Positions 22,740-33,429 of a stretch of DNA of 64,000 nucleotides are shown here, piece after piece. The position numbers and the translations under genes were made by a program. The stretch lies in NCBI GenBank assembly GCA_015680685.1, contig MNCI01016507.1, positions 79,111 through 143,110 of the forward strand. Reading direction: 5' to 3'. Numbering within the stretch: position 1 is the stretch's first letter; every line of letters starts with the position of its first letter. The notes below the pieces were generated by a model. The model saw only the letters and a program-made list of their open reading frames with translations. It made no database searches and was not told the origin of the DNA. The DNA comes from Gnetum montanum. Lineage: Eukaryota; Streptophyta; Gnetopsida; Gnetales; Gnetaceae.

Positions 22740-25040
22740 CTCCTTCATATGGAAGGTGGATTTATCGATGGATTGGGAATAAGATGGATGCTAGTTGAGT
22801 TAGCCAATGCTAGCCTAGGATTAGGATGAAGCCTAGCATCTCCTCTATGACTATGAAATCTGTGAAGGTGGGGAACTACTCTCCTACCATGAAGGTGATG
22901 TTGATAGTACCCCTAATGGTGATGCATGATTCATTGAAGGATTTTAGACATGTAGTTTTGGTAAGCTTGATCTTATTTGTTAGACCTAGCTTGTCAATGA
23001 TGGAGTATAGAACTATGTTTGTTGCAACACTATCATTGATGTGCACCCTATAGATTGTGCACTATCCAACACGTATGCTAATTGACAACAAAGCTGTTGT
23101 GGCCTCCCCTAGTTCAAGGTTTACCTTGACTACTTCATTATGAGAGGATAAGGATGCTAAACTTGATTCCTATGGCATACGAGGAAAGATTGCTACATGA
23201 ATAGTATTCTCATCTATAGGGATGTTCTTTGTAATAGGAACAAAGGCCAACATCTGGGCCAATGCTTGGCAATGAGCAAATGAAATCATGACTAGGTGAT
23301 ACAAGCTCAACATTGTGTTCTTCTACTTGAGCATTTAGTTTACCTAGGCTAGTGAAACTATGAAGTCCTTGTCATTGGTCATTTTGTTGGCCTTAACCTC
23401 CTCCATATGGCTCAACAAAAGGATCTCCTATTGAGGGGACTCAGGAGTGGGTTTTTTGGCCTACTTGGAGGTAGGGACACTAGTGTTTAGTTGTGGCTTA
23501 TTAGTTATGGCCTTTGCTTTGACCATGAGGGTTACAAGGCACTCATTTGATCTCTTGAATTACCAATTAGTAGGCCTACTTAGATTGCCAATGGGGTTGG
23601 CCTCTGAAGAAGAAGAGATCGACACATTATCCACTACTAGGTTTTGGGTAGGTGAGGGGCCACCATGTTGTGGAAACCTAATGATAAATGGTGGTTGTTG
23701 CTACAAGGCCAGTGTGGCACCTTGATGAAGAAGGATTGTTTAGTAGTTGTAGGTGCAACGTCATTTCAATTTAACATCTTAGCAAATGTGTTTTGCTAGT
23801 TTAACATCTTGGAAGATGGAGGCTATGGGACCTTGACCACAAAGGATGTTGTAAATGCTTGAGTTGGAACTTTGATCACCAAAGGAGGCATTGCTAGGAG
23901 GCACCTAGAGCATGAAAGTTTATTTCATTGGTGATAACTTTCCAACCACATTAATCATGTTGATGACATAGGTAGCATCATCCATGTTGGGTTGGTTTTC
24001 CACATGAAGCACCAATTGGCCCCTTTCTATCATTTTTTGCAAACCATCGTGCAAAACTCAACAAAAGTCTATGCTATGATAAAAAATGTAGTGGTAATTA
24101 CAAAACTGGTCTAGCTTGAAGTGTTATGGGACCAAGGGCTCATTTGGTACTACTGAGACAAGGTTCCTCGATAGCTCATAGTACCTATCATGATGTTGGT
24201 AGGCATTCTCCAACACTTGCTTGTATTAGATAAGCCTAGCTTTCAATAGTTGTTCTAGCAACTTCAAGGGTTTCATTGGTAGTGGGGTATACATTGAGTA
24301 ATCCTTGCACTCAAAGTTGGCCCTTGAAGTAGCTTGCACTATGAACCCTACCATTATAGGCAAGTTGGTGCTAGAGTTGGTAGCTTTGTGTGCTAGGGCC
24401 TTGGGCTACTTAGCCATCAAGTGTCAATTGGTTACTTTGGTGGTTGTGGATATGGTTGTCACTATTACATTTTGCTTATGCTCATGCTATTTTTTTTAGG
24501 CCACGTAGGCTAGGTTGTTTCTTGCTTCCATTACCTCCTCTATGCCCTTCATTTGGAACAAAGGCTTAGCTAAGAGACTTTAGGGCCAAGTGGTATAGTT
24601 TGAACTTGATGAAGCCATTCACTACATCCTTGAAGATGACCAAGAGATGTATCTTAGCTATCAACTCTCACATTTTTTTGAGCGAGGTGCTCCAATGTTG
24701 AATAAATTTTTTCACAAGCTTTAGGTGGCCCTACTTAATCTACATAAGTTGGTCTAAGGTTGCTTCAAGCTTCATGTTGTATCTGAAGTTCATCACAAAT
24801 TGGCTTAGGAGATCCTCCAAAGAGGACATAGAGGCCCTAGGTAGCACATGGTACCAATCTAAGGCTTCGCTAGTTAGTGACATTGCAAACATGCACATGA
24901 TGACATGCAGCTAGGCTTGTAGTAGTAGGCAGTTAGACTTGAATGTGACCAAGTGCACGTTGGGTCTCCTTCATCATTGTACTTGGTGAGTTGGGACAAA
25001 GAGACCCCAATTGGTAGAGTTAGGAGTGTGACCATAGGAC
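22740..25040 (-). pseudogene. Element A gag and post-gag relic (part on the right of element B)
   Basis: On the minus strand from about 25010 the frame reads LSQLTKYNDEGDP, the start of the gag core. RCMLP-like and LLSQFVMNFRYNMKLEATLDQLM patterns follow, down to about 24540. A knuckle-like FCNYHYIFYHSIDFC lies near 24085, followed by KMIERGQL. The same order as B is seen, more decayed, with no frame above about 80 codons. It continues at 11326 on the other side of B. Plus-strand frames at 22826-23053 and 23447-23725 overlap it and look like shadows. Confidence 0.65.
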
Positions 25041-26270
25041 TTACACGGTTGTCCTAATACAAGTCCACAACCTTGATGGTTTCAAAAGAGGCAAATTTGA
25101 GTTGGTTGATCTCCTCCATCAAACTTTGGATTAGCTACAATGCCTAATCCAAGATTGGAGATGTGCCAACTGGTTGCATTGACTAGGCTATTTACTATGC
25201 AACCTAGGGTTAGATTGTTAGTTCCAAAGCCACACAATGTGGTTGATCTAATGCTTGTGCTATGGAAAGGATGACTACGGTAGGCCACATGTAGGTGGGT
25301 TGGATTTATGTTGAGGGCACTGATGAAATAGGTAAGATGTAGGATGCCTGAATCATTTATGGCTAGGAGGTGGCCCTTGCATGAGTGTAGGGTTGGGTAG
25401 ACATGTTTAATGCTAAACTATAGAGTAATTGTTGGAAGATAGTGTATAGGGGCTCTCACGCTTAGAGCGAGCCTTAGATTCATCTTCCTCCTCTTGTGAG
25501 GCTTCCTTGTAGTTGATCCCTGTGTAGTGCTCATTAGCATGAATGAGTTTGAACAACAACTAGTTATAGGACTCTATGAGTGGGATTATGTTGAATGAGG
25601 AAGGGTTGTACTCTCATCCATTCTACTTGGCTCATTCAAAGTCCTGTTTTTCCCCTATGTCAAGGCTATCCATGGGTAATCTTACTTGGATTTTAGCACA
25701 AATAAAGCTATATTGTTCATGGCTTAGTTCATCATGCTTTGGGTGGATCATGGTGTTAAATGTGTTAGACACCAATGTTGAAGGTTGATCTAGATTCATG
25801 TTCATAGATCAAGTTTTGAGAGTTACTGTTGCAAAAAATGGCTAACTCTAAAAACTATAGAAAAATGCCTAAGTCTACCAGTATCCAAAAATGGCTAATT
25901 TTTTCAATTGCAAACAATTGACTAAGTATAAAACCATAAAAAATTCACTAAGTATGAAACTACAAAAATTTTGCTAAGTATAAAAATGCAAAAAAAAATT
26001 TGATGTATGGAAATAAAGAAAAAATTCTATGTGTGGAGATGTAGAAAAAATGCTAATTATGGGGATTTCACTCCATACTAACTATGCTCTCTGCTTACTA
26101 TGCTCTCTACACTTAGAGAACAAAGACTTAGAAAAAGGTGGAGAATGGCACGATATGAGTCACTATGCGAGGTCTCGAGAAGATCAACAATGGGGACCAA
26201 TGTACACTAATGGGGGTGTAGAGACAATGCAAAGACAACCACAATGGAGTGTAAAGAAGGAAATTTCATG
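25041..26270 (-). other. Element A leader and gag N-terminal region, single copy
   Basis: It aligns with one B leader/gag unit: CTCTCAAAACTTGATCTATG near 25820 and the 'CTAAGTATAAAA' repeats at 25850-26040, then CTATGCTCT repeats at 26080-26120. The 68-codon minus frame at 25288-25082 matches the flanks of B's 10-residue repeats (TSIRSTT... NNLTLGC), but the repeats themselves are absent. So A has the unexpanded arrangement. Confidence 0.65.
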
Positions 26271-26288
26271 GTCCTCCTTCTAACGTCA
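26271..26288 (-). other. Primer-binding site of element A
   Basis: The minus strand reads TGACGTTAGAAGGAGGAC, five bases inside the 5' LTR end. It is the same site type as in B (12661-12677), with two G-to-A/C-to-T changes. Confidence 0.65.
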
Positions 26289-26293
26289 AAAAC

Positions 26294-27739
26294 TATAGTG
26301 ATCAAAAATGTTGTTGACTAGAACACCAAGCGATCGATGGGCACATAGCCTAACCCCACGTATATGTGAGGGCCTTGCTAGAGGCAGAGATTGGATGCCT
26401 TGAATGGTCTTGTCAATGGAACAAGAACTTATGGAATACAAATGGTCCTAAGTGTCAAACATTGTCAATTGTGTTAATTGTGTGAACAGTGCTGAATGTA
26501 GTCGATGTTAAAGGTAGGAAGAGTTCCAATAATAATCATGTTTTTCAACAAAAAACAAGAGCATAGTGGTAGGCCAAAATGTGAACAAAATGCAAAAAAT
26601 GCAAGGAAAGAAGAGAGAGAAATGGAACATCGCCCCAAATGGAGATGAGTGTAGCTAACTCCAAAAGGGGCTTAAAAGGTACATGGTGTACAATAGGCAC
26701 AATGGAGAGCATATTCACAATCTTAGTGATCTTGGGCCATGAAGTTTGATCCTCACCATGGTGTCCATGCCTACTAAGTTGGTTGCTACAATGTACCATG
26801 GGCTATGATGTTCAGTTGGGCTTAGGGGGTCTATGGTGTGCTATGGCCCACAACTCTACCTCTTTGGGTCATTGTTGTGCCTTTAGGTCTCATTTGTCCA
26901 AATCTCAAATGCCAAAATTGAAAAATACCAATTATCTAAAATTTTTTCTCTCTCCCCTTGAAAATTCCCAAGGCAAGGGTATTTATAAGGTTAGGGTTAT
27001 TCAAAAATGTGAATTGGATACCATGTGGTAGAAGGGTAGTTGAGACTATGCTTGACCCCAACTATGCTTACCCCCAACTACACTAGACCCCAACTATGCT
27101 CTAGAGCGTAGTCCCAATAGTTAAAAAAAAATATGCCAAAACTAGTATTTTCATGCTAACTATGCTCTACAGTGTAGTCCTCATAGTGGAGACCATAGTC
27201 TCAACACTTACAAAAATATATAGCTTGTGTCACCATTCTGACACTTCAAAAAAAATTTGCAAAACTAGCTATTATGTGATGACTATGTTGACTATGTTCT
27301 AGAGCATAGTCTTAGCACTTAGAAAAATATGCAACTTGTGTCATCATTTTGACACTTAGAAAAAATCTTACAAAACTAGCTATTGTGTGTTGACTATGCT
27401 AACTACACTCTACAACATAGTCCTGGAAATGGAGAGTGTGGTCTCAATAGTTAGAAAAATTTTGTAGTTTGTGACCTCATTCAAACACTTACCAAAAATT
27501 GTAGAAAATTGGCCATTCAAGTTGACTATGATCTACTGTAGTGGAGAGCATATTCCTAGCAGTTAGAAAAATTTTCAAAATGTGTCATCATTCTAACACT
27601 AAGAAAAAATTTGTGAATTTGGTAGCTTGAGTTGACTATGCTCAACATTTAGAAAAAAATTTAGGCAAAGTGCCACCATTTTGACACATAGCCAAATTTG
27701 TAGTTGAGATGCTAGGACCTAAAAGTTTGTGGTGTTTCA
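26294..27739 (-). repeat. Element A 5' LTR
   Basis: It pairs with 7794-9248: same ends, same TATA box (26980-26987) and the same CTATGCTCTAGAGCATAG-type palindromes in U3 (27040-27560). The ATAGT target duplication follows at 27740-27744. Confidence 0.85.
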
Positions 27740-27744
27740 ATAGT
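27740..27744. other. Target-site duplication of element A, right copy (ATAGT)
   Basis: Identical to 7789-7793, immediately outside the TG end of the LTR. Confidence 0.85.
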
Positions 27745-28278
27745 AAATGGGAATTTTACCCATGCTAGCTTCTTCCAACCATGCTAGCCTTCTAGGAGTA
27801 ATGTTGGGCTTGCAGGAACCCATGCTAGGGGTATGACACCCATGGTGGAGGTATGAAACCTATGCTAGGATTGTTGAGGCCATGTTGCAGCTACATGAAT
27901 CATGTTGAGGCTTTAGAAGTTATACCCCCCAATGCTAGGCATAGGTGATGCTACATCCCATAATGCTAAGAATAGGGGATTCCAGCATAGTAAAGGTTAT
28001 ACCCCACATAAAACCCATGAAAATGCCAATTTTGGCAGCCCAAAAGGCATTTTTCTCCCTTGAGCCCAAATATAGACATGATATTAATTGTTTTCCTTGG
28101 GAATTGGGGATTTGACTACTTATGAGATAATTTTCAGCCTTGAAAGTTAAGATATGTGAAATGACATCTCATGGATTACAATCTTTACATTTTACAATGA
28201 AGTTTTAGCCTTGGGTTTCATGAGGTGAAAGCTACAACACCAAAAGTTTACAACATGCATTTTCTTGGTGGTGTTTCA
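27745..28278 (-). repeat. Element E 3' LTR, right (U3 start) piece
   Basis: It aligns with 48735-49325: CCATGCTAGCTTC, then AAACCCATGAAAATGCCAA and GGCATTTTTCTCCCTTGAGCCCA, ending TGGTGTTTCA. It begins TGAAACACCACC on the minus strand. It continues at 7788 beyond element A. Confidence 0.8.
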
Positions 28279-29735
28279 TTGGCCTTTTTTTATTGGTAGC
28301 TTAAATATTGACCTGAGAAGCATTCATAAAGAATGAAAAACATCAATGTAGGTCCATCACCAACATTCCCTCTTCATGCTTGATTTAGTAGTCTCAAATG
28401 ATGCTAAAGAGTGCTTATGATGTTGATGAGATGGTAAAATTTACAGGTTACATTTGATCATAAGTGTTAATAATGAATTCCATAGGTTGACTTCATGGCT
28501 ACAATATGGCACCAATATGTTGATCAATAAATGGGTCTTTTCACTTAATGTTTTAAAGTTTTGGTTAATTAGAAATGCATTTGAGGAACCAACATCTCAC
28601 TCCAACATTTCTTTGGCCATTAGGCTCCTCCTTTTGCATGTTCTAAGCCATTGACTTATTAGCCTCTCAATTTCTTGGTAATTTTTTTTTCATCTTTTAT
28701 GTGATTAAACCTTCATTCGGTTTCTTTTCCAAGGTTGGGTTTGATTTCTTTTAGTTTTCCCATAGAATAAGATGTGTTACAGTCAATGGAATTGATGGTT
28801 TTCTCATTGAATGAGATGTGTTACATTTGATGGACTTGATGGTGGAGCATGAAGAAGGAATTTCATATGGTAATATGAGTGTCAAACATTTTTCATCATT
28901 ATTGCTTAAGGGTTAGGAAGCTTATAATTGGGCTATAGGGTTGGGCTAAAGGAGATGTAATATGATTTAAGTAGAATAAGCACTCTCAACATGAAAGGAA
29001 AAACTCATCAAATCATTTTCATTGAGATTATGCAATGCCTTATTCTCATAATGAGTTGTACCTTTGCAATAACTTCAGGCTTCACCCTACAAGCATAAGT
29101 CTAAGAGAGAAACAAAAAATAAAATAAAATAAAAATATGTTGTTACATGATAGTGTGTGAGGCCATATCAAATGGTCAACAAACCAAGCTACCATAGGTC
29201 ACACATATTACAAAGTTTGATAACTCATTTGTTATGCAAAAAGATGAGAAGAGGTCATGTAGGCTTTTTTGTTATATGGTTGTCAAGGTCATTCATGTCA
29301 ATTTTTGGTCCTCATAAGATATATGCAGTATGGATTTAGGTAGGAATGATTGATTGGATTGGCCAATTCATTCCCATCCATGTATACTATCCTGAAGGCT
29401 CCATTGCTATAGTCCTTAGTGACCAAGAAAGGTCCTTCCTAGTTGGCTGAGAATTTATCTATATGCTCATAGAAGGCTTTGAGGATTGAGTCTTCTTCTT
29501 TGATCTTGTGCTTGTTTAGGTTATGATGATGTTGTCATTTCTACCTCTCTTGATACTACTCAACATAAGCAAGCATTTACACCCATTGTTCTTCCATTGA
29601 GTCTAGATCCATGGTGTGTAGCTCCTTGTTTTATTCATCATTGATGAAGTTTGATATGGATACTCAAAGTGATGGAATCTATAATTCAAGAGGTAAAACA
29701 GCTTCAGAACCATAAACTAGGCTATATGGGGTTAC
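28279..29735 (-). other. Element E 3' untranslated region
   Basis: A purine-rich AATAAAAAAAGGCCAA (minus strand) precedes the LTR and may be the polypurine tract. From 28290 to about 29110 the order of motifs matches the 3' regions of A and B, including the acceptor-like CTTATGCTTGTAG then GGTGAAGCC near 29080. The rest (29110-29735) has no counterpart in A or B and leads to integrase. No ORF is convincing. Confidence 0.5.
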
Positions 29736-30430
29736 ATCAATTGAGGTTCATAGTGTGTTTTGGTAGGCCCAAAGTGCATGGACAAGCCACTCATGCCACT
29801 TGTGTTTGCTATTATTTAGCATCTTCTTAAGTAAGTTTATGATGGCCTTATTGCTTGCTTCTACTTGCCCATTCACTTTAAAGTAATATAGTAATGAGAA
29901 GGGATGCTTAATGCCTAGGTGATGAAAAAAGTTTTTCATTTCTTGATTACTAAATTATGATCCATTATTTGTGGCTATGGTCATGGGTATGCTAAAATGG
30001 GCTACTATGTTATCCAATATGAATCTACAAACTTGTTGCAATGTTTTCTTCCTTAGAGAAATAGCTTTAATCCACTTTGTAAAGTACTTAGTTGAAGTGA
30101 TGATAAAGCTATGTTCTATGCAAGACTTAGGCATTATAGATCTAATGATATCCTGTCTCCACCATTAAAATGGCCAAGTAATCTAAGTGATATGTAACTC
30201 AGTTGCCGATACATGTGTAAGGTTGCTATGCCATTGGCAAGTGTCATAAGTTTTAACCTTCTATAGGTAGTCACTTTCTATATAGGGCTAATAATAGCCT
30301 AACAACTTGATCTTTGTGGCCATGTATCTAGGTCCTATATGTTTCCCAAATACACCCTCATGAACTTGCTCTACAATTATGTGAGATTCAAGTTTAACCA
30401 AGCACACTAATAATATGCCATAATAGCACT
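29736..30430 (-). pseudogene. Element E integrase relic
   Basis: Minus-strand order: a degraded zinc-binding part (HEGVFGKHIGPRYMATKIKL, then TYDTCQWHSN; about 30390-30200), then the core (KYFTKWIKAISLRKKTLQQV, TNNG, about 30075-29962), then an open 63-codon tail (29939-29751) with HHLGIKHPFS and NGQVEASNKAI, ending ALWAYQNTL. This is standard Ty3/Gypsy integrase. The first catalytic Asp (usually DYFTKW) reads K, and the second (TDNG) reads N at about 29965; only the Glu of QVEASNK remains. The enzyme is therefore inactive even apart from its stops. It would insert the cDNA into chromosomes. Confidence 0.85.
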
Positions 30431-30464
30431 ATCAACATAATGTGTTATTACCTACTATGACATA

Positions 30465-31230
30465 CTATTTTGATTTTTTTTGTACAATGTCCTTTTGAGC
30501 AACAATCAAACCATACAAAGGTTCACCATGCATAAGGTAAAACTTGATATCATCATACCACTCCTTTGTAGGAGCATTATGAACAATGGTTATGAAGTTT
30601 TCTTCATTATCTTGCATGATGGAAAGAACACAGTTCATACTTAAGAAGGGTAACTTACTAAACACATTTGGCATCACACTGAAGGCTAGCATTGCAATGG
30701 CATTGACCATAGTATTATTGTTTTAGCGTACATGTTGGATATTGACTTCTATAAATTCTTGTAGAAATTTCTTTTCTAGGTCAAAGTAAGGTTGCAAATG
30801 TTTGGCTTTTACATGCATAAACCTCGATTACTTGGTTGACGATAAGTTATGAATCATGTTTTTTTATTAAGCATATTATTCCTTGCTCACAAGCTACCAT
30901 CATTTCCATAATCAAACCCTCATACTTTGCTATATTTTTGGCACATGGAAACTTAAAAAGATAAGTAAAGGATTGGATTTCATCAAATGGGAATGTTATG
31001 ATGGTAGCAACATTGGCCCCATCGATAGTTGAAGCTCCATCAAAGTTCATGATGGCCTCATAGCCCTCAAGCACTTGGATAATGCTATTGATGTCTTCAT
31101 TGGGGAATTTAGGATCGATGGTTATATGGTGATGAATTGGTAAAGTAGTGAGTTGTGTGGATATAGCTTGACCTTTCATTGAGGCTTGGGAGATGTAATG
31201 AAGGTCAAACTTCACTATTATGGCTTTCCA
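30465..31230 (-). pseudogene. Element E RNase H relic and RNase H-integrase linker
   Basis: A 122-codon open minus frame (31215-30850) carries FDGAS (Asp near 31040), NIAKYEGL (Glu near 30920) and KHDS (Asp near 30855). These are the three acidic positions of plant Gypsy RNase H, all retained. A second open frame (30710-30468) covers the linker (MQDNEENFITI, EWYDDIKFYL) that precedes the zinc-binding domain. RNase H would remove template RNA during reverse transcription. Stops separate it from RT and integrase. Confidence 0.85.
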
Positions 31231-32570
31231 ATGAGCTATATTACTACTTTCATAGATACTGGTTGTTATGGCTCTAAGTACATTATCTTTACAAATGACA
31301 TTAACCTAGCTCCTAAAGAGATAGTGTCTCCACTTCTTCAATGAGAAGACTAGTGCTAGATAATACTTCTTCACTTTGGTGTATCAAGTATCATAGGGAA
31401 TTAATACATGGTTGAGGTAGTATACTAAAAACTTTGGTCTATCATCTCATTTCTAATAGAGTAGAGAGGCAATGGACACATTAGACATAGCCAGGTAGAT
31501 GTAAAAAGGTTAATCCTTTTGTGGTGAATAGACCATTGGTAGTTGTGCCAAATCTTGTTTAATATTTTCAAAGGCTTCTTAGTATTGAGCCATCCACTCA
31601 TAATGAACTCCTTTCTTTAGAAAGTATTGCATGAGTTGTAGCTCATTTGTGAGCCTAGCGATGAACCTATGAATAAATTGTAATCTACCTTGCATTCTTT
31701 GGAGCTTCTTATGGTTAGTTGATGCTACCAAATTGGATATGATGTTAACCTTGTCAAAATCCACACATATCCATGCTTTAGATACTATAAAGCCAAGCAT
31801 CTTATTAGTTTTGACACCAAGGATACACTTTTTTGGATTAAGCCTAAACTCATACTTGAGGCATCATTTAAGCACAAGGTCAAGGTCATGTGCATGGTTT
31901 TTAGTCACTTTGGATTTAACAACTATATCATCTACATAATCATTAAGAAAATGTAGTATATAGTCACTAAAGATATATGTCATAGCATTTTGGTAGGTTC
32001 CTCTTATGTTTTTTAGATCAAAGGGGATCATAGTGTAATAGAAGGTACCCCAAGAAGTCATGAAAGTTGTACTAAGTTGATGCTCTAGGTTAATCCTAAT
32101 TTGGTTATATCACAAAAACCGATCCATAAAGGATTAGAAGGCATGCCTTGCTATAGTATCGATAAGTTGATCAATACTAGGCAAAGGAAAATTGTTTTTG
32201 ATAGTTACCTTATTTAGGTCTTGGAAATCAATGCAAATGCATATAATCCCATTTTTCTTATGGACTATCACTATGTTGGACACCCATTATGAATAATCAA
32301 CAACTCTAATGAAACCATATTAGCATAGTTTTATGATTTCATCAAGAACTACTAGGGCCAAATAAGGTCTAATCTTATAAACTTTTTACTTGAGTAGTTT
32401 ATTGCTAGGATATGGTATGATATTGTATTGGACTAAACATGGGTCAAGATCTAACATATCTTTGTATGACTAGGTAAAGGCCTTAATATTATCTTGTAGG
32501 ACCTTGGTGATGTCTTGAGCCTATTGAGGTTCTAGTGAGGAACTTAATTTTAGTGTTTTATCCTCATGAC
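31231..32570 (-). pseudogene. Element E reverse transcriptase relic
   Basis: One minus-strand frame with scattered stops shows the Gypsy RT order. It starts near 32500 with DMLDLDPCLVQ, then ICIDFQDLNK, FPLPSIDQLID, FMDRFL, YNQIRI and WGTFYYTMIPFDLKN. YVDDIVVKSK with the catalytic YVDD intact lies at about 31938-31927. LNPKKCILGV and MLGFIVSKAWICVD follow, then the connection (MQGRLQFIHRFIARL). The thumb/tether part to 31230 has three or four stops. The two longest open pieces are 32061-31867 and 31800-31582. This is the best-preserved enzyme in the window and shows E as the pol-bearing member of the family. Confidence 0.9.
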
Positions 32571-33425
32571 TATGTGTTATGACAAGAACCTAAACTAGAG
32601 AATCCTTGGTAATGTCACCAACTTCTAGGTCAAGGGTTTTGAATAGGTCTTTAGGCCATTCTATAGTTTTCTCAATAAAAGATTTGTAGTTGATGAGACT
32701 CTCAAGCTTAAGATCTAGGCAATTAGAATCAATACACTATTCAACATCACTATGGGGCACACTGAGGCTCATAAGTAGACTAATTTGTTCTTAGGTATCC
32801 ATATTCTAGTCATGAATGTTAACCATAAGAACATTAAGTGGCATCTAGGTAAAAATGAGTAAATAATTCCAAAATGATATAAACTATCTTAGTAACTATG
32901 CAAACACATGTTATTTCAAGGCCAAACAAAATGCAAACAAGGTCAACTAAGGATATAAGGGGTAGGTAAAGACAAATAAGTAGAACAAAGACCATAGAAG
33001 GTTAAAATAGGTTGAAGCATAATGAAAGTATGAAAAATATGATTAAACATGGTTAATCAAGATTACATTTTTCTAGTTTTATCCCTTTGTAGGCCATGTT
33101 ACCAACTTAAGACCTTGGTAGGCCATGGTTACATGGTATTAAATGATGGTAAAGGATGGTTGAGTCCCATCATCTAACACTAATCAAAGGTTAAACAAGG
33201 ATTAGTCAAGGATTCAATAGAGAAAATAAGATAGATATAGTGAAACTAAGGCTACGTAGAAGTCAAATAAGGTCAACTAATGATAATAGTGAAAAAATAA
33301 GTCAAAACACCATGAGACAAGGTTAAATCAATCAAGGTGAAAAATGTATCATAAAATAGGGCTAATATTGATTAAAAGGATTATATTTTTTCTAGTTTTA
33401 GGCCTTAGTGCACCATGGTAAGGGG
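32571..33425 (-). repeat. Element E spacer before RT, with AAACTAG-type repeats
   Basis: No ORF is present. The minus strand contains GGCCTAAAACTAGAAAA (about 33400) and GGTCTTAAGTTGGTAACATGGCC (about 33100), related to the short-repeat cores of A and B. Two roughly 320-base blocks (about 32960-33130 and 33280-33425) look like a diverged tandem duplication. The segment faces similar repeats at 43500-43610 on the other side of insert F. Confidence 0.45.
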
Positions 33426-33429
33426 CTAC

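Larger units (their letters stand above)
7794..27739 (-). mobile_element. Element A: non-autonomous Gypsy-type retrotransposon inserted in the 3' LTR of E
   Basis: A pair of direct repeats (7794-9248 and 26294-27739, about 1.45 kb each) defines the LTRs. Both begin TGAAACACCACAAA on the minus strand and both end TATA next to the target duplication. A primer-binding site adjoins the right LTR and a short purine tract the left one. Inside are leader, gag and a post-gag region but no RT, RNase H or integrase. Element B splits the interior at 11326/22735. Without B the element is about 8.5 kb. It is younger than E and older than B. Confidence 0.85.
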
